Assembly (NCBI GenBank): GCA_040881665.1
Contig: JBBECT010000004.1
Location: 320,303-384,302 of the forward strand
Direction of reading: 5' to 3'
Length of the DNA stretch: 64,000 bases
DNA from: Actinomycetota bacterium
GTDB lineage: Bacteria > Actinomycetota > UBA4738 > HRBIN12
Shown here: positions 7,930 through 18,777 of the stretch, one piece after another
How positions within the stretch are numbered: the stretch's first letter is position 1
Layout: each line of letters opens with the position of its first letter
Program-made: the position numbers and the translations under genes
The notes under the pieces: model-generated
Told to the model about the DNA's origin: nothing
The model's input: only the letters and a program-made list of their open reading frames with translations
The model's database searches: none

Positions 7930-8327
7930 GCTTTCGCTCCCTCACGCGAGTTCCGCTGGGCGTGGGCACCCCGGCGCGATCCGCGGTTCGAGCGCGCACG
8001 TGTGACCGCGTCATACCCACTCGCAGGGGTGACCCCGTCATACACACCGTGATACGAAGGCGCTCCGCGACCGGCAGGGGGGACCGGGTCGACGCCGCCT
8101 CGGGTGAACGGACCGCACCGCGCGATCCTCCACACCGCCAGAAGGGAGCCGCGCACCGCTCCGTGTTCGCGGATCGCCTGCTCGGCGTAGTGGGAACACG
8201 ACGGGAAGAACCGGCACTGGCCGCCGAGCACCCCCGACAGGGTCCGGCGGTAAACGTGGATCACACCCACCAGGATCGCGCGCGCAGGGACGCCGGCGGA
8301 CCTCGAAGCACGACGCAGCGTGTTCAC
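7926..8327 (-). CDS. yidD: Membrane protein insertion efficiency factor YidD
   Basis: 133 residues. The conserved core is about 18-80: VIHVYRRTLSGVLGGQCRFF, then PSCSHYAEQAIREHGAVRG and RCGPFTRGGVDPVP, with the cysteine-containing PSCSHY signature. It is a small amphipathic membrane-associated protein that aids YidC insertion. The last about 45 residues are a non-conserved Arg-rich tail containing two YDxVT units that correspond to a dispersed DNA motif. GTG start overlaps the rnpA stop and its own stop overlaps the yidC ATG, so all three are coupled. Confidence 0.92.
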   Translation of the reverse strand: MNTLRRASRSAGVPARAILVGVIHVYRRTLSGVLGGQCRFFPSCSHYAEQAIREHGAVRGSLLAVWRIARCGPFTRGGVDPVPPAGRGAPSYHGVYDGVTPASGYDAVTRARSNRGSRRGAHAQRNSREGAKA

Positions 8328-8632
8328 CCGCGCGTCACCCGCGCTCCGCGGAGCAGTTCGGTCATCTCGCCCACCAGGTCCTGCGTCTTGGCGCCCAGGA
8401 TGTCTTGCCTAGCAACCCAAGCGATGTCGTGTCCCTCGGAAACCTCCGGAGCGATCTGTTGCCAGGCCGCCCTCAGAACCCGACGGGCGCGGTTCCGTTG
8501 CACCGCACCTCCGACGCGACGACCAGCGATGAACGCCACCGCCCCGGAGCCGGGTGCGAGGAAGGCTACCACCCGTGCTGCGTGGAGTGGTCTGCCTCGC
8601 TCCAGCAGCGCGCGCACTTCGCGAGGACGCAC
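8324..8632 (-). CDS. rnpA: Ribonuclease P protein component
   Basis: 102 residues, basic, matching RnpA by position between rpmH and yidD and by the central helix signature VGGAVQRNRARRVLRAAW, the RNR motif that contacts RNase P RNA. It supports 5-prime maturation of tRNAs. The N-terminus looks short: the usual opening with phenylalanine and arginine before the first strand is weak, so the GTG at 8630-8632 may not be the true start. No ribosome site is visible in the 18 bp after rpmH. Its stop overlaps the yidD start (GTGA). Confidence 0.88.
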   Translation of the reverse strand: MRPREVRALLERGRPLHAARVVAFLAPGSGAVAFIAGRRVGGAVQRNRARRVLRAAWQQIAPEVSEGHDIAWVARQDILGAKTQDLVGEMTELLRGARVTRG

Positions 8633-8650
8633 AGCGTCACCCGCGGGAGG

Positions 8651-8788
8651 TCAGCCGGCGAGGCGGGCGCGGCCCTTGGCGCGACGCCGGGAGATGATCG
8701 CGCGGCCGGCGCGGGTCTTCATGCGCGCACGGAACCCGTGCTTCTTGGCCCGGCGGCGGGTGTTCGGCTGGAACGTGCGCTTCGACAT
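8651..8788 (-). CDS. rpmH: 50S ribosomal protein L34
   Basis: 45 residues, the classic L34: [20 protein letters not shown], then [23 protein letters not shown] at 8786-8788. It is the first gene of the leftward operon that runs through rnpA, yidD, yidC, jag, rsmG, parA and parB. Confidence 0.97.
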   Translation of the reverse strand: MSKRTFQPNTRRRAKKHGFRARMKTRAGRAIISRRRAKGRARLAG

Positions 8789-8851
8789 CGGAGTCCTCGC
8801 GTGATCGGTGTGACACGGACGGCCGGATCCCCGAAGGGGCGGCACCTGGGC

Positions 8852-8881
8852 AGTATACGGTCGCCGGTCTCGGCGGGACAA
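8852..8881 (-). promoter_or_regulatory. Promoter of the rpmH operon
   Basis: On the minus strand TTGTCC (8881-8876) and TATACT (8857-8852) are 18 bp apart, a good housekeeping sigma promoter. The transcript leader of about 55 nt contains a small CCCC-TTC-GGGG hairpin (8830-8840) before the rpmH start. The rest of the 8789-9145 intergenic stretch holds only the dnaA control region described next. Confidence 0.6.
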
Positions 8882-9011
8882 AGGGACATCGCAAGCAGCA
8901 CACCGCCGCTCACCGAGACGCATCGAGACGACGGGACCCGCCGTGGATCGCCACCGGGGTCGCTCCGGAAGAGAAAGACCGTCAAAACCGAGGCGCCGAG
9001 GGGGGTTCGGC

Positions 9012-9041
9012 TTCCGGTGTGGAAAACGCCGGTGCTATAGT
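9012..9041 (+). promoter_or_regulatory. dnaA promoter with internal DnaA box
   Basis: An extended -10 TGC-TATAGT (TATAGT at 9036-9041) faces dnaA. A weak -35 TTCCGG lies at 9012-9017. Between them TGTGGAAAA (9018-9026) is the complement of TTTTCCACA, one base from a consensus DnaA box, so DnaA would cover its own promoter. Further box-like halves lie at 9110-9128 (TTTCCACACATGTGGAAAG) close to the dnaA start. This suggests autorepression. Confidence 0.6.
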
Positions 9042-9145
9042 CCGGCCCGCTTCCCCCGCGAGGGGGCCGCGCCGGAAGGGCCGGGTCCCCGCTCCCTTCC
9101 CTTCAGGTATTTCCACACATGTGGAAAGGTTCTGTGGAATCAGGG

Positions 9146-10573
9146 ATGGTCGACGCATCTTCGCAGGTCAACAGTGGATCCGATCCGGAAGCGATCTGGA
9201 CCCATGTTGTCGATCGAGCCCGCTCCGAACTCACCGAGACGTCGATCTCGATGTGGTTCACCGGCGTCCGGGCCGTCGGCCTTCACGACGGCGTCTTCGA
9301 GGTCGCCGCGCCCTCGGCCTACGTGCGTGACTGGCTCGCCCGCCATCACCTCCGCCTGATCGAAGGCGCGATCGTCGAGGCCACGGGACAAGAGCAGATC
9401 CGCGTCGTGCTGACCGCAGACGAGGAGGCGGAGCAAGCGGTCGCTGCCGCCGCGCCGCCGTCCACCGACGGAACCGCTGCGCTGCAGCCGACCGGGCCCA
9501 CGACCGATCCCGTCGAGCGTCTCGGCGCTCCGGGACTCCCGTTCCCCGGCTACACCTTCGACGCCTTCGTTCCCGGCCCCAGCAACCGGTTCGCCCACGC
9601 GGCCGCGATGGCGGTCGCGGAGGCGCCACCGTCGAAGGCCTACAACCCACTGTTCATCTACGGCGGCGTCGGACTGGGCAAGACCCACCTGCTGGTCGCG
9701 ATCGGTCATCACATGCACCGCCTCAACAACCGGCTCCGCGTGAAGTACGTGACCTCCGAAGCGTTCGTCACCGAGTTCGTCAAGGCTGTCCGTGAGCGGC
9801 AGGGCTATCAGTTCCAGCAGCGCTACCGCGAGGTCGACGTGCTGCTCGTCGACGACATCCAGTTCCTCGCCAAACGCGAGGAGACCCAGACCGAGTTCTT
9901 CCACACCTTCAACCACCTCCACCTCGCCGAACGGCAGATCGTGATCGCCTCCGACCGTGCGCCGCAAGACCTTTCGGGCATGGAGGAACGGCTCAAGAAC
10001 CGGTTCCGCTGGGGCTTGTGCGTCGACGTGCAGCCCCCCGACCTCGAGACCCGGCTCGCGATCCTGCAGCTGAAGGCGCAGCGCGACGACATCCGCGTGC
10101 CCGACGAAGTGCTCGACTTCATCGCCAGCCGGTTCGATCAGAGCGTCCGCGAGCTCGAGGGCGCGCTCGTACGCGTCGTCGCGTTCAGCGAGCTCACCGG
10201 ACAGGCCATCGACGTGCTGCTCGCCGAACGCGCACTGCAGGATCTGTTGCCGCAGACCGTGGCGGAGATCGCGCCCGAGACGATCCTCGACGAGGTCGCC
10301 ACCTACTTCGGGCTCTCGCGCGACGACCTCGTCTCGCCGAGCCGCTCGCGACCGCTCACGAATGCACGCCACATCGCGATGTACCTGATCCGCGAGTGCA
10401 CCGGGCTGTCGCTCGTGAAGATCGGTGAGATCTTCGGCGGCAGGGACCACTCGACCGCCTTGTATGGCATCAATCAGGTCGAGAAGAAGATGCGTGCGCG
10501 CGACACGACCTACAAGCAGGTCCAGGACCTGTCCCGGATCATCCGTGGCCGGGCCCGGGCCACCGGGAACTGA
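9146..10573 (+). CDS. dnaA: Chromosomal replication initiator DnaA
   Basis: 475 residues from ATG 9146, which follows a weak TCAGGG. The ATG at 9119 lies inside box-like sequence and is less likely. Domain I covers about the first 90 residues (AIWTHVVDRARSELTE, SISMWFTGVRAV). Domain II is a short linker. The AAA+ domain III has Walker A YGGVGLGKTH near 172-181, Walker B VLLVDDIQF near 232 and the box VII arginine region MEERLKNRFRWGL. Domain IV ends with the DnaA-box-reading signature GRDHSTALYGI near 432. DnaA-ATP melts oriC, most likely the region directly downstream. Confidence 0.97.
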   Translation: MVDASSQVNSGSDPEAIWTHVVDRARSELTETSISMWFTGVRAVGLHDGVFEVAAPSAYVRDWLARHHLRLIEGAIVEATGQEQIRVVLTADEEAEQAVAAAAPPSTDGTAALQPTGPTTDPVERLGAPGLPFPGYTFDAFVPGPSNRFAHAAAMAVAEAPPSKAYNPLFIYGGVGLGKTHLLVAIGHHMHRLNNRLRVKYVTSEAFVTEFVKAVRERQGYQFQQRYREVDVLLVDDIQFLAKREETQTEFFHTFNHLHLAERQIVIASDRAPQDLSGMEERLKNRFRWGLCVDVQPPDLETRLAILQLKAQRDDIRVPDEVLDFIASRFDQSVRELEGALVRVVAFSELTGQAIDVLLAERALQDLLPQTVAEIAPETILDEVATYFGLSRDDLVSPSRSRPLTNARHIAMYLIRECTGLSLVKIGEIFGGRDHSTALYGINQVEKKMRARDTTYKQVQDLSRIIRGRARATGN

Positions 10574-10794
10574 GGGGAGCGGAGCGTGGAGCGACATGGG
10601 GGAAACCGGTGGGGTTCGTGGGGACTGGTGCTCGCCGCGCCACGTCCCACCCCGATCCTCACCGCCCCTCCACATGTCAGCCGGCGTCGGTACGCTGCAC
10701 GAACAGGGGGGTTCTCCACATCCTCACAGCCCCTACTACTACTGATAGAGAAAGAACCACTACAGAAGCAGGGCGAGCCCAGGGGGTGGACAAC
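10574..10794. other. oriC: Probable chromosomal origin oriC (dnaA-dnaN gap)
   Basis: 221 bp without a gene. TTCTCCACA (10712-10720) is one mismatch from a consensus DnaA box. It is followed by the 13-bp GC-rich spacer TCCTCACAGCCCC and then CTA-CTA-CTA-CTG-ATA (10733-10747), which reads on the lower strand as repeated 3-prime GAT triplets. This box, GC spacer and trio order is the basal unwinding system described for bacterial origins. Other near boxes are CCTCCACA (about 10667-10674) and the complement of TTGTCCAC over the dnaN start. The AT-richer stretch 10734-10770 would be the duplex-unwinding site. Confidence 0.75.
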
Positions 10795-11898
10795 GTGAAG
10801 TTCCGGTGCGATCGAGACACGCTCTCCGAGGCGCTGCAGACCGTCCAGCGAGGGGTGTCCTCACGGCCCGGGATCCCGGCGCTGACCGGCGTCCTGCTCG
10901 ATGCGGCCGACGGCGGCACGCTGACGATGACAACGACCGACCTCGAGGTTTCCGCCCGCCTCGCGATCGAGGTCACCGTCGCGGCATCCGGCTCGGCGCT
11001 CGTTCCGGCACGGTTGCTCGCCGACACGGTCAAGAGCCTGTCCGACGCCCCCGTCGAGATCGAGACCGATCAGGCTCAGGCGCAGATCCGTTCCGCGGCG
11101 TTCGAGGGATCGCTGCGGCTGCTTCCCGTCGAGGACTTCCCGACGCTGCAGGAGCCGAGTGGAACGAAGGTCACGTGCGAGGCCGGCGCCTTCGTCGAAG
11201 CCGTCGGGCAGGTGGCGCGCGCGGCGTCACGCGACGAGGCGCGCCCGGTTCTGACCGGTGTGCTGCTGGAGATCTCCCGCGAAGGCGTCACGCTCGTCGC
11301 GACGGATTCGTACCGCCTCGCCGTCCGCGACCTCGTCGCGACCAGCGCCGGCGAGTCGAAAGCGATCGTTCCCGAGCGGGCGATCTCCGAGGCTGGGCGG
11401 GCGGCCGCGACCGACGAGAAGGGCACGGTCGAGCTGCTCCTGGACGACGCGCAGGTATCGTTCAAGGCTGGCGACCTGATGCTCACGTCCCGTCTGATCG
11501 AGGGCGAGTTCCCGAACTATCGCCAGTTGCTCCCCGACACCTACGACAGCCGCCTCGAGGTCTCTCGCCAGCAGCTGATGGAGGCCGTCAAGCGGGTGGG
11601 ACTGCTCGCCCGCGACACGACCCCCGTGCGCATGGAGTTCAACGCGCTCGGCGTCAAGCTGTCGTCGTCCTCGCCCGACGTGGGCCAGGCTGTCGAGGCC
11701 GTCGAGGCCCGGTACGAGGGCGAGGAGATCACCGTCGCCTTCAATCCCCACTACCTGTCCGACGGCCTCGCCGCCGCGACGGGAGAGACGGTGAAGGTCG
11801 AGGTCCGCGACGGCCTCAAACCGGGCATCGTCCGGGGCGACAACGACGCGTTCACCTACCTGGTGATGCCGGTGCGGCTCCCCGCGCCGGTGGCCTGA
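10795..11898 (+). CDS. dnaN: DNA polymerase III beta sliding clamp
   Basis: 367 residues from a GTG with an AGGGGGTGG ribosome site nine bases upstream. Three repeated clamp domains are visible: an N-terminal one (MKFRCDRDTLSEALQTVQRG, with GIPALTGVLLDA), a middle one (ARPVLTGVLLEISREGVTLV, with ATDSYRLAVRDL) and a C-terminal one that ends in VMPVRLP, the usual clamp terminus. The dimer encircles DNA and tethers Pol III. It lies between oriC and recF in the standard order. Confidence 0.97.
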   Translation: MKFRCDRDTLSEALQTVQRGVSSRPGIPALTGVLLDAADGGTLTMTTTDLEVSARLAIEVTVAASGSALVPARLLADTVKSLSDAPVEIETDQAQAQIRSAAFEGSLRLLPVEDFPTLQEPSGTKVTCEAGAFVEAVGQVARAASRDEARPVLTGVLLEISREGVTLVATDSYRLAVRDLVATSAGESKAIVPERAISEAGRAAATDEKGTVELLLDDAQVSFKAGDLMLTSRLIEGEFPNYRQLLPDTYDSRLEVSRQQLMEAVKRVGLLARDTTPVRMEFNALGVKLSSSSPDVGQAVEAVEARYEGEEITVAFNPHYLSDGLAAATGETVKVEVRDGLKPGIVRGDNDAFTYLVMPVRLPAPVA

Positions 11899-11920
11899 GC
11901 GGCGCCGGGGGCTCCACCCC

Positions 11921-13039
11921 GTGCGTCTGCTCTGGGTCGAGCTCCGCGACTTCCGAAACCACGAGCACAGCGAGATCACCGATCTGCCGACGGGTCTGAT
12001 CACCGTCGTGGGCCCGAACGGTGAAGGGAAGACGAACCTACTCGAGGGGATCGACTACCTGTTCGCTCTCTCGTCCCCCCGCTCCACCGCCGGGGAGCCG
12101 CTCGTTCGCCGCGGCGCCGGCGCCGCGTACGTGCGCGGGGAGGTCGAGACCCGCGACGGCCGAGTGCTCGTTGAGGTCGAGATCCCCACGAAAGGTGCGT
12201 CACGGCTCCAGGTGAACCGATCCCCGCTGCGCCGCAAGCGCGAACTGCGCAGGCAGATCCGTTCGGTGTTCTTCGGCCCGCACGACCTGAGGATCGTGGC
12301 CGGCGAGCCCGGCGCGCGACGCGCCTTCATGGACGAGGCGCTCGGCGTGCTGAACCCGGTGAAGGAGTCGCTCGTCGCTGCGTACGACAAGGCACTGCGC
12401 CAGCGAAACCGCTTGTTGAAGGAACACGAGGGCGCCGGTGCGCCGCCCGCGATCGAGGTGTGGGACGAGGAGCTCGTCACCGCAGGGACGGCGTTGATGC
12501 GCGCGCGCGCCGAGGCGATCGCGAAGCTCGCTCCCACCGCGGACGAGGAGTACAGATGGCTCGCCGGCTACGGGCTCAGGATCACCTACCTGCCGAACGT
12601 CCCCGGGGACCCGTCAGCGAAGGTCGACGCGGCCTCCCTCACCGAGGCGTTCCGGGCGCGGATCGCGGAGCGGAGGGCGGACGAGCTCATCCGGCGGACG
12701 ACGCTTGTCGGGCCGCACCGCGACGAGCTCGATCTCGAGGTTCGCGATCTCACCGTCCGGGGGTTCGCATCGCACGGGGAGTCCTGGGCCGCCGCACTCT
12801 GCCTGCGACTCGGGCTGGCGAAAGCCGTCGAGGCAGAGATCGGCGAGCCCCCTGTGCTGCTCGTCGACGACCCGTTCTCCGCGCTCGATCCTGCGCGGCA
12901 GCGCCGGGTCGCGGAGCATCTCGAGCGCCGCGGGCAGGTGCTGATCTCGGTGTTCGACGACGCGCTCATCCCGAAGAACACGATCGCGGTGTGGGACGTG
13001 TCGTCAGGTCGGGTCGCCGTCCGAGATGCGGCCGCATGA
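11921..13039 (+). CDS. recF: DNA replication and repair protein RecF
   Basis: 372 residues, GTG start at 11921, 22 bp after dnaN. SMC-like ABC ATPase with Walker A GPNGEGKTNL at 31-40, the signature region SHGESWAAALCLRLGLA and Walker B PVLLVDDPFSALDPARQ near 310-325. The N-terminal LRDFRNHEHSEI is typical. RecF helps load RecA at gaps through RecOR. The stop overlaps a short ATG stretch that leads to the next gene. Confidence 0.95.
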   Translation: MRLLWVELRDFRNHEHSEITDLPTGLITVVGPNGEGKTNLLEGIDYLFALSSPRSTAGEPLVRRGAGAAYVRGEVETRDGRVLVEVEIPTKGASRLQVNRSPLRRKRELRRQIRSVFFGPHDLRIVAGEPGARRAFMDEALGVLNPVKESLVAAYDKALRQRNRLLKEHEGAGAPPAIEVWDEELVTAGTALMRARAEAIAKLAPTADEEYRWLAGYGLRITYLPNVPGDPSAKVDAASLTEAFRARIAERRADELIRRTTLVGPHRDELDLEVRDLTVRGFASHGESWAAALCLRLGLAKAVEAEIGEPPVLLVDDPFSALDPARQRRVAEHLERRGQVLISVFDDALIPKNTIAVWDVSSGRVAVRDAAA

Positions 13040-13082
13040 TGGGATCCGCCGAACCCGAAATCCCGTCCCGAGAGGAACCCTG

Positions 13083-13424
13083 ATGCCACACAGCAAAGGA
13101 TGGTCCTCGCGTAGGGACGAGCGCAGCTCGAAGGAGACGCCGATCGGCGACATCGTCGCGGGGTTGCTCCGCGAACCGCTGTTCTCGCGCGGCATGGCCG
13201 TCGGCCGCCTCGCGGCCGGGTGGGAGGAGATCGTCGGTCCCAAACTCGGGTCGCAGACCGCCCCGGAGAGCCTGGACGAAGGCGTCCTGGTGGTCCGGGC
13301 GAGCACCGGGCCGTTCGGCGCGCAGGCCCGATTCCTGGCCGAGGAGATCCGTCTCCAGGCGAATGCGGCCCTCGGTTCCGAGCTCGTCCGTCAGGTGCGG
13401 ATCGTGGTCCGTCCCGAGGGCTGA
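13083..13424 (+). CDS. dciA: DciA (DUF721) replicative helicase loader
   Basis: 113 residues. Members of the DUF721 family, now called DciA, load or operate the replicative helicase DnaB in bacteria lacking DnaC. The DUF721 core is visible: IGDIVAGLLREPLFSRGMAV, then GWEEIVGPKLGSQTAPESLD and LVVRASTGPFGAQARFLAEE, ending in a strand pattern LVRQVRIVVRPEG. Position between recF and gyrB is the actinobacterial norm. The ATG at 13083 is chosen because the upstream in-frame extension overlaps recF and is not conserved in type. Confidence 0.9.
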   Translation: MPHSKGWSSRRDERSSKETPIGDIVAGLLREPLFSRGMAVGRLAAGWEEIVGPKLGSQTAPESLDEGVLVVRASTGPFGAQARFLAEEIRLQANAALGSELVRQVRIVVRPEG

Positions 13425-13446
13425 GAACCCCTGCTCCCCAACGGTA

Positions 13447-13479
13447 TATCGACCCCCCTGACCTCGGTCGATAGGGGTC
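13447..13479. promoter_or_regulatory. Nested inverted repeats upstream of gyrB
   Basis: TATCGACC (13447-13454) pairs with GGTCGATA (13466-13473) across 11 nt. GACCCC (13451-13456) can instead pair with GGGGTC (13474-13479), so two mutually exclusive stems exist. A TAAGAT hexamer (13489-13494), a possible -10, follows. The site lies in the 157-bp dciA-gyrB gap and could be a gyrB operator, attenuator or dciA terminator. No T-tract follows. Confidence 0.5.
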
Positions 13480-13491
13480 TGTGGTTGATAA

Positions 13492-15738
<2,247 letters not shown>

Positions 15739-15748
15739 GGGACAGCGT

Positions 15749-15844
15749 GGGCGGGTGGTGGGGACGCTCCGCCGGACGGTCCTCCTCGTCTCGCTGCGCG
15801 AGACTTCGTGCGGGGTGTCCGGCTCCGGTCCCCACCACCCGCCT
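15749..15844 (+). repeat. Structured hairpin element, copy 1 (gyrB-gyrA gap)
   Basis: A perfect 16-bp inverted repeat, GGCGGGTGGTGGGGAC (15750-15765) with GTCCCCACCACCCGCC (15828-15843), encloses a second stem GCCGGAC/GTCCGGC (15771-15777 and 15817-15823) and a terminal stem GTCTCGC-TGC-GCGAGAC (15788-15804). The single-stranded joints GGTCCTCCTC and TTCGTGCGGGGT are shared with copy 2 at 19870-19947, while the stems differ but stay paired. It fills most of the 163-bp gap between gyrB and gyrA. It could be an RNA element controlling gyrA or a mobile hairpin repeat. Confidence 0.85.
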
Positions 15845-15901
15845 CAGACGGGTTCCCGCGACGTTCGTGTCGGCCTGATCGCCGACAAGGGGCGGTAGCC
15901 G

Positions 15902-18370
15902 GTGGCGCAGAACTTGTTCGTGGGGCGGGTTGAGCCTGTTGCGTTGGAGGAGGAGATCCAGCGGTCGTACCTCGACTATGCGATGTCGGTCATCGTGGGG
16001 CGGGCTCTGCCGGATGTGCGGGACGGGTTGAAGCCGGTGCATCGGCGGATCTTGTGGTCGATGCTCGAGGGGGGATTGCGGCCGGATCGTCCGTATCGCA
16101 AGTCGGCGTCGGCGGTCGGCGACGTGATGAAGAAGTACCACCCGCACGGGGACACGGCGATCTACGACGCGTTGGTGCGGATGGCGCAGGACTTCTCGTT
16201 GCGGTACCCGTTGGTGGATCCGCACGGGAACTTCGGATCGATCGACGGGGATCCTCCGGCGGCACAGCGCTACACCGAGGCGCGACTCGCGCCGCTCGCC
16301 CTCGAGCTGCTGCGCGACATCGACGCCGAGACGGTCGACTTCGTTCCCAACTACGACGGGTACGAGCAGGAGCCGGTGGTGCTGCCGAGCCGGTTCCCGA
16401 ACCTGCTCGTCAACGGTTCGGGAGGTATCGCTGTCGGGATGGCCACGAACATCCCGCCGCACAACCTCGGCGAAGTGATCGACGCCGTGATCCACACGAT
16501 CGACAACCCCGAGTCCACGCCGAAGGACCTCATGAAGTTCGTGAAGGGTCCGGATTTCCCGACGGGCGCGGTCGTGATGGGCCGCGACGGCTTCAAGGAT
16601 GCGTACGAGACGGGTCGCGGCTCGATCAAGGTGCGCGCCGTCACGAGCATCGAAGAGGGGACCGGGGGACGGTCGCGCATCGTCGTCACCGAGCTCCCCT
16701 ATCAGGTGAACAAGGCGCGACTGGCCGAGAAGATCGCCGACCTCGTGCGGACCGGCCGCGTGAAGGAGATCGCCGACCTTCGCGACCACTCGAGCGGTCG
16801 CGCCGGCATGCGCCTGGTGATCGACCTCAAGCGTGGCGCGAACCCGCACGTCGTGCTCAACCAGCTCTACAAGCACACGCAGCTGCAGGACAACTTCAGC
16901 GTGATCATGCTCGCCCTCGTGGACGGCGTTCCCCGAACGCTGAATCTCGCGGAGATGGTCGGCTACTACATCGACCACCAGGTCGAGGTCGTCACCCGGC
17001 GCACCCAGTTCCAGAAGCGTAAGGCGGAGGAGCGCGACCACATCATCCAGGGTCTGCTGATCGCGCTGGACAACCTCGACGAGGTGATCAAGATCATCCG
17101 CGCGTCGCAGGACGCCGAGGCCGCGCGCAAGAAGCTGATGACCAAGTTCAAGCTGAGCGAGATCCAGGCGAACCACATCCTGGACATGCCGCTGCGCCGG
17201 CTGACCAAGCTCGCGCGCGAGGAGCTCGATAACGAGCATGCGGAGCTGCTGAAGCGGATCAAGTACCTCGCGTCGTTGCTGAAGGATCCGAAGAAGCTGC
17301 GCGGCGTGATCAAGGACGAGCTCACGGCCCTCAAGGACAAGTACGCGGACAAGCGCCGTACGGCGATCAAGGCCGACGAAGGAGACCTCGAGATCGAAGA
17401 CCTGATCGCCGAGGAGGACGTCGTGATCACGGTCAGCCGCGCCGGCTACGTGAAGCGGTTCCCGGTCGACACGTTCCGGCGCCAGGGTCGCGGGGGCAAG
17501 GGCGTACGCGGGCAGAACCTCAAGGAAGAAGACGTGGTCAGTCACGTCTTCACGACCACGACGCACCATTGGCTGCTGTTCTTCACCGACAAGGGCCGCG
17601 TCTACCGCGTGAAGGTGCACCACGTTCCCGACGTCTCGCGCACCGCACGGGGGCTCTACGCCGCGAACCTGCCGGGGGTCGGTATCAGCGGGGACGAACG
17701 CATCAGCGCGGTGATCGACCTCAAGGAGTACGAGGACGGCCGGTTCCTGCTGTTCGCCACGAAGAAGGGGATCGTGAAGAAGACGCCGCTGCCCGAGTAC
17801 GACTCCCCACGGACGGGCCTGATCGCGATCAACCTGAAGCCCGGGGACGAGCTGATCGAGGTCAAGCTCACCGACGGGAACGACCAGGTGATCCTCGTCT
17901 CCCGCCGCGGACAGGCCGTGCGTTTCAAGGAGTCGATGGTGCGCCCGATGGGCCGCTCGGCCGCCGGCGTGATCGGGATGCGCCTGGGCAAGGAGGACGA
18001 CGAGGTCCTCGAGCTGTCCGTCGCCTCCCAGGGCGACGAGCTGATCAGCGTCACCGAGCAGGGATACGGCAAGCGCACGAAGCTCGAGCAGTATCCGGTG
18101 AAGGGCCGTGGCACCAAGGGCGTGATCGGCCACCAGCTCACGAAGAAGACCGGCCTGCTCGCCGGCGCCTACGTCGGAACGAAGGACCACGACATGTTCG
18201 TGATCTCCTCGTCCGGCATCGTGATCCGCGTCCCGGCGGGCGACATCCGGCGCGTCGGTCGCTCCAGTCAGGGTGTCCGGACGATGCGTGTCGACGAGGG
18301 CGCGAGCGTGGTAGCGCTGGCGCCGGTCGCTGCGCAGGTCGCCGGCGTCGACGAGCCCGCCGAGGAATGA
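15902..18370 (+). CDS. gyrA: DNA gyrase subunit A
   Basis: 822 residues, GTG start. The winged-helix/tower domain begins [20 protein letters not shown]. The quinolone region reads [18 protein letters not shown], with Thr at the E. coli Ser83 position and Asp at Asp87. The catalytic tyrosine is Y124 in [10 protein letters not shown]. The coiled-coil region follows, and the C-terminal beta-pinwheel carries the GyrA box RQGRGGKG near 520 and further blades. The first about 370 bp use TTG for leucine repeatedly, while the rest uses CTC/CTG, an abrupt codon change. The gene lies 163 bp after gyrB, behind the hairpin element. Confidence 0.97.
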   Translation: MAQNLFVGRVEPVALEEEIQRSYLDYAMSVIVGRALPDVRDGLKPVHRRILWSMLEGGLRPDRPYRKSASAVGDVMKKYHPHGDTAIYDALVRMAQDFSLRYPLVDPHGNFGSIDGDPPAAQRYTEARLAPLALELLRDIDAETVDFVPNYDGYEQEPVVLPSRFPNLLVNGSGGIAVGMATNIPPHNLGEVIDAVIHTIDNPESTPKDLMKFVKGPDFPTGAVVMGRDGFKDAYETGRGSIKVRAVTSIEEGTGGRSRIVVTELPYQVNKARLAEKIADLVRTGRVKEIADLRDHSSGRAGMRLVIDLKRGANPHVVLNQLYKHTQLQDNFSVIMLALVDGVPRTLNLAEMVGYYIDHQVEVVTRRTQFQKRKAEERDHIIQGLLIALDNLDEVIKIIRASQDAEAARKKLMTKFKLSEIQANHILDMPLRRLTKLAREELDNEHAELLKRIKYLASLLKDPKKLRGVIKDELTALKDKYADKRRTAIKADEGDLEIEDLIAEEDVVITVSRAGYVKRFPVDTFRRQGRGGKGVRGQNLKEEDVVSHVFTTTTHHWLLFFTDKGRVYRVKVHHVPDVSRTARGLYAANLPGVGISGDERISAVIDLKEYEDGRFLLFATKKGIVKKTPLPEYDSPRTGLIAINLKPGDELIEVKLTDGNDQVILVSRRGQAVRFKESMVRPMGRSAAGVIGMRLGKEDDEVLELSVASQGDELISVTEQGYGKRTKLEQYPVKGRGTKGVIGHQLTKKTGLLAGAYVGTKDHDMFVISSSGIVIRVPAGDIRRVGRSSQGVRTMRVDEGASVVALAPVAAQVAGVDEPAEE

Positions 18371-18410
18371 TCCCGTCGGAACGGGTTCGAGAGGGGGAGT
18401 CCGCGCCGCC

Positions 18411-18680
18411 ATGGATCGTGCCGCCGGGATCGCGCTGATCGTCCTCGGTTCCGGGATCGGGCTGGTGACCGCCGCCGCCCTGCGGCAGCGGATCGCATCG
18501 GCCTACGCGATCGCCCTGTACGCGGGAGCGGGAGTGGTCCTCGGGACCGGTGCCTTGCTCGTGCAGAGCCGCCAGCCGAACCTCACGAACTGGGCGGTCA
18601 CCGTCACGGTGCTCGCGTTCCTCACGCCCCTGCACATGCACCTGGTGTTCGGCCCGCCCCGTTCGGGAGCCGAGGCATGA
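18411..18680 (+). CDS. Small membrane protein
   Basis: 89 residues with three probable membrane helices: AAGIALIVLGSGIGLVTAAA near the N-terminus, AIALYAGAGVVLGTGALLV in the middle and VTVTVLAFLTPLHMHLVFG near the end. No conserved catalytic motif. A GAGAGGGGGAG ribosome site precedes the ATG, and the gene follows gyrA by 40 bp, so it is probably co-transcribed. Family not recognised. Confidence 0.7.
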   Translation: MDRAAGIALIVLGSGIGLVTAAALRQRIASAYAIALYAGAGVVLGTGALLVQSRQPNLTNWAVTVTVLAFLTPLHMHLVFGPPRSGAEA

Positions 18681-18777
18681 TCGTGCCTGGCCGCGATGTT
18701 CGGTCCCCGGCAGGGAACCGCCGTTGCTTGCCGGGCCGTCTGTCTGCGCGTACAAAGGCGTATCCGAGGTGTAGGCA

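Noticed and set aside
9119-9121. ATG 9119 as the dnaA start
   Set aside because: It falls inside DnaA-box-like sequence without a ribosome site; ATG 9146 gives the usual domain I start. Not excluded.
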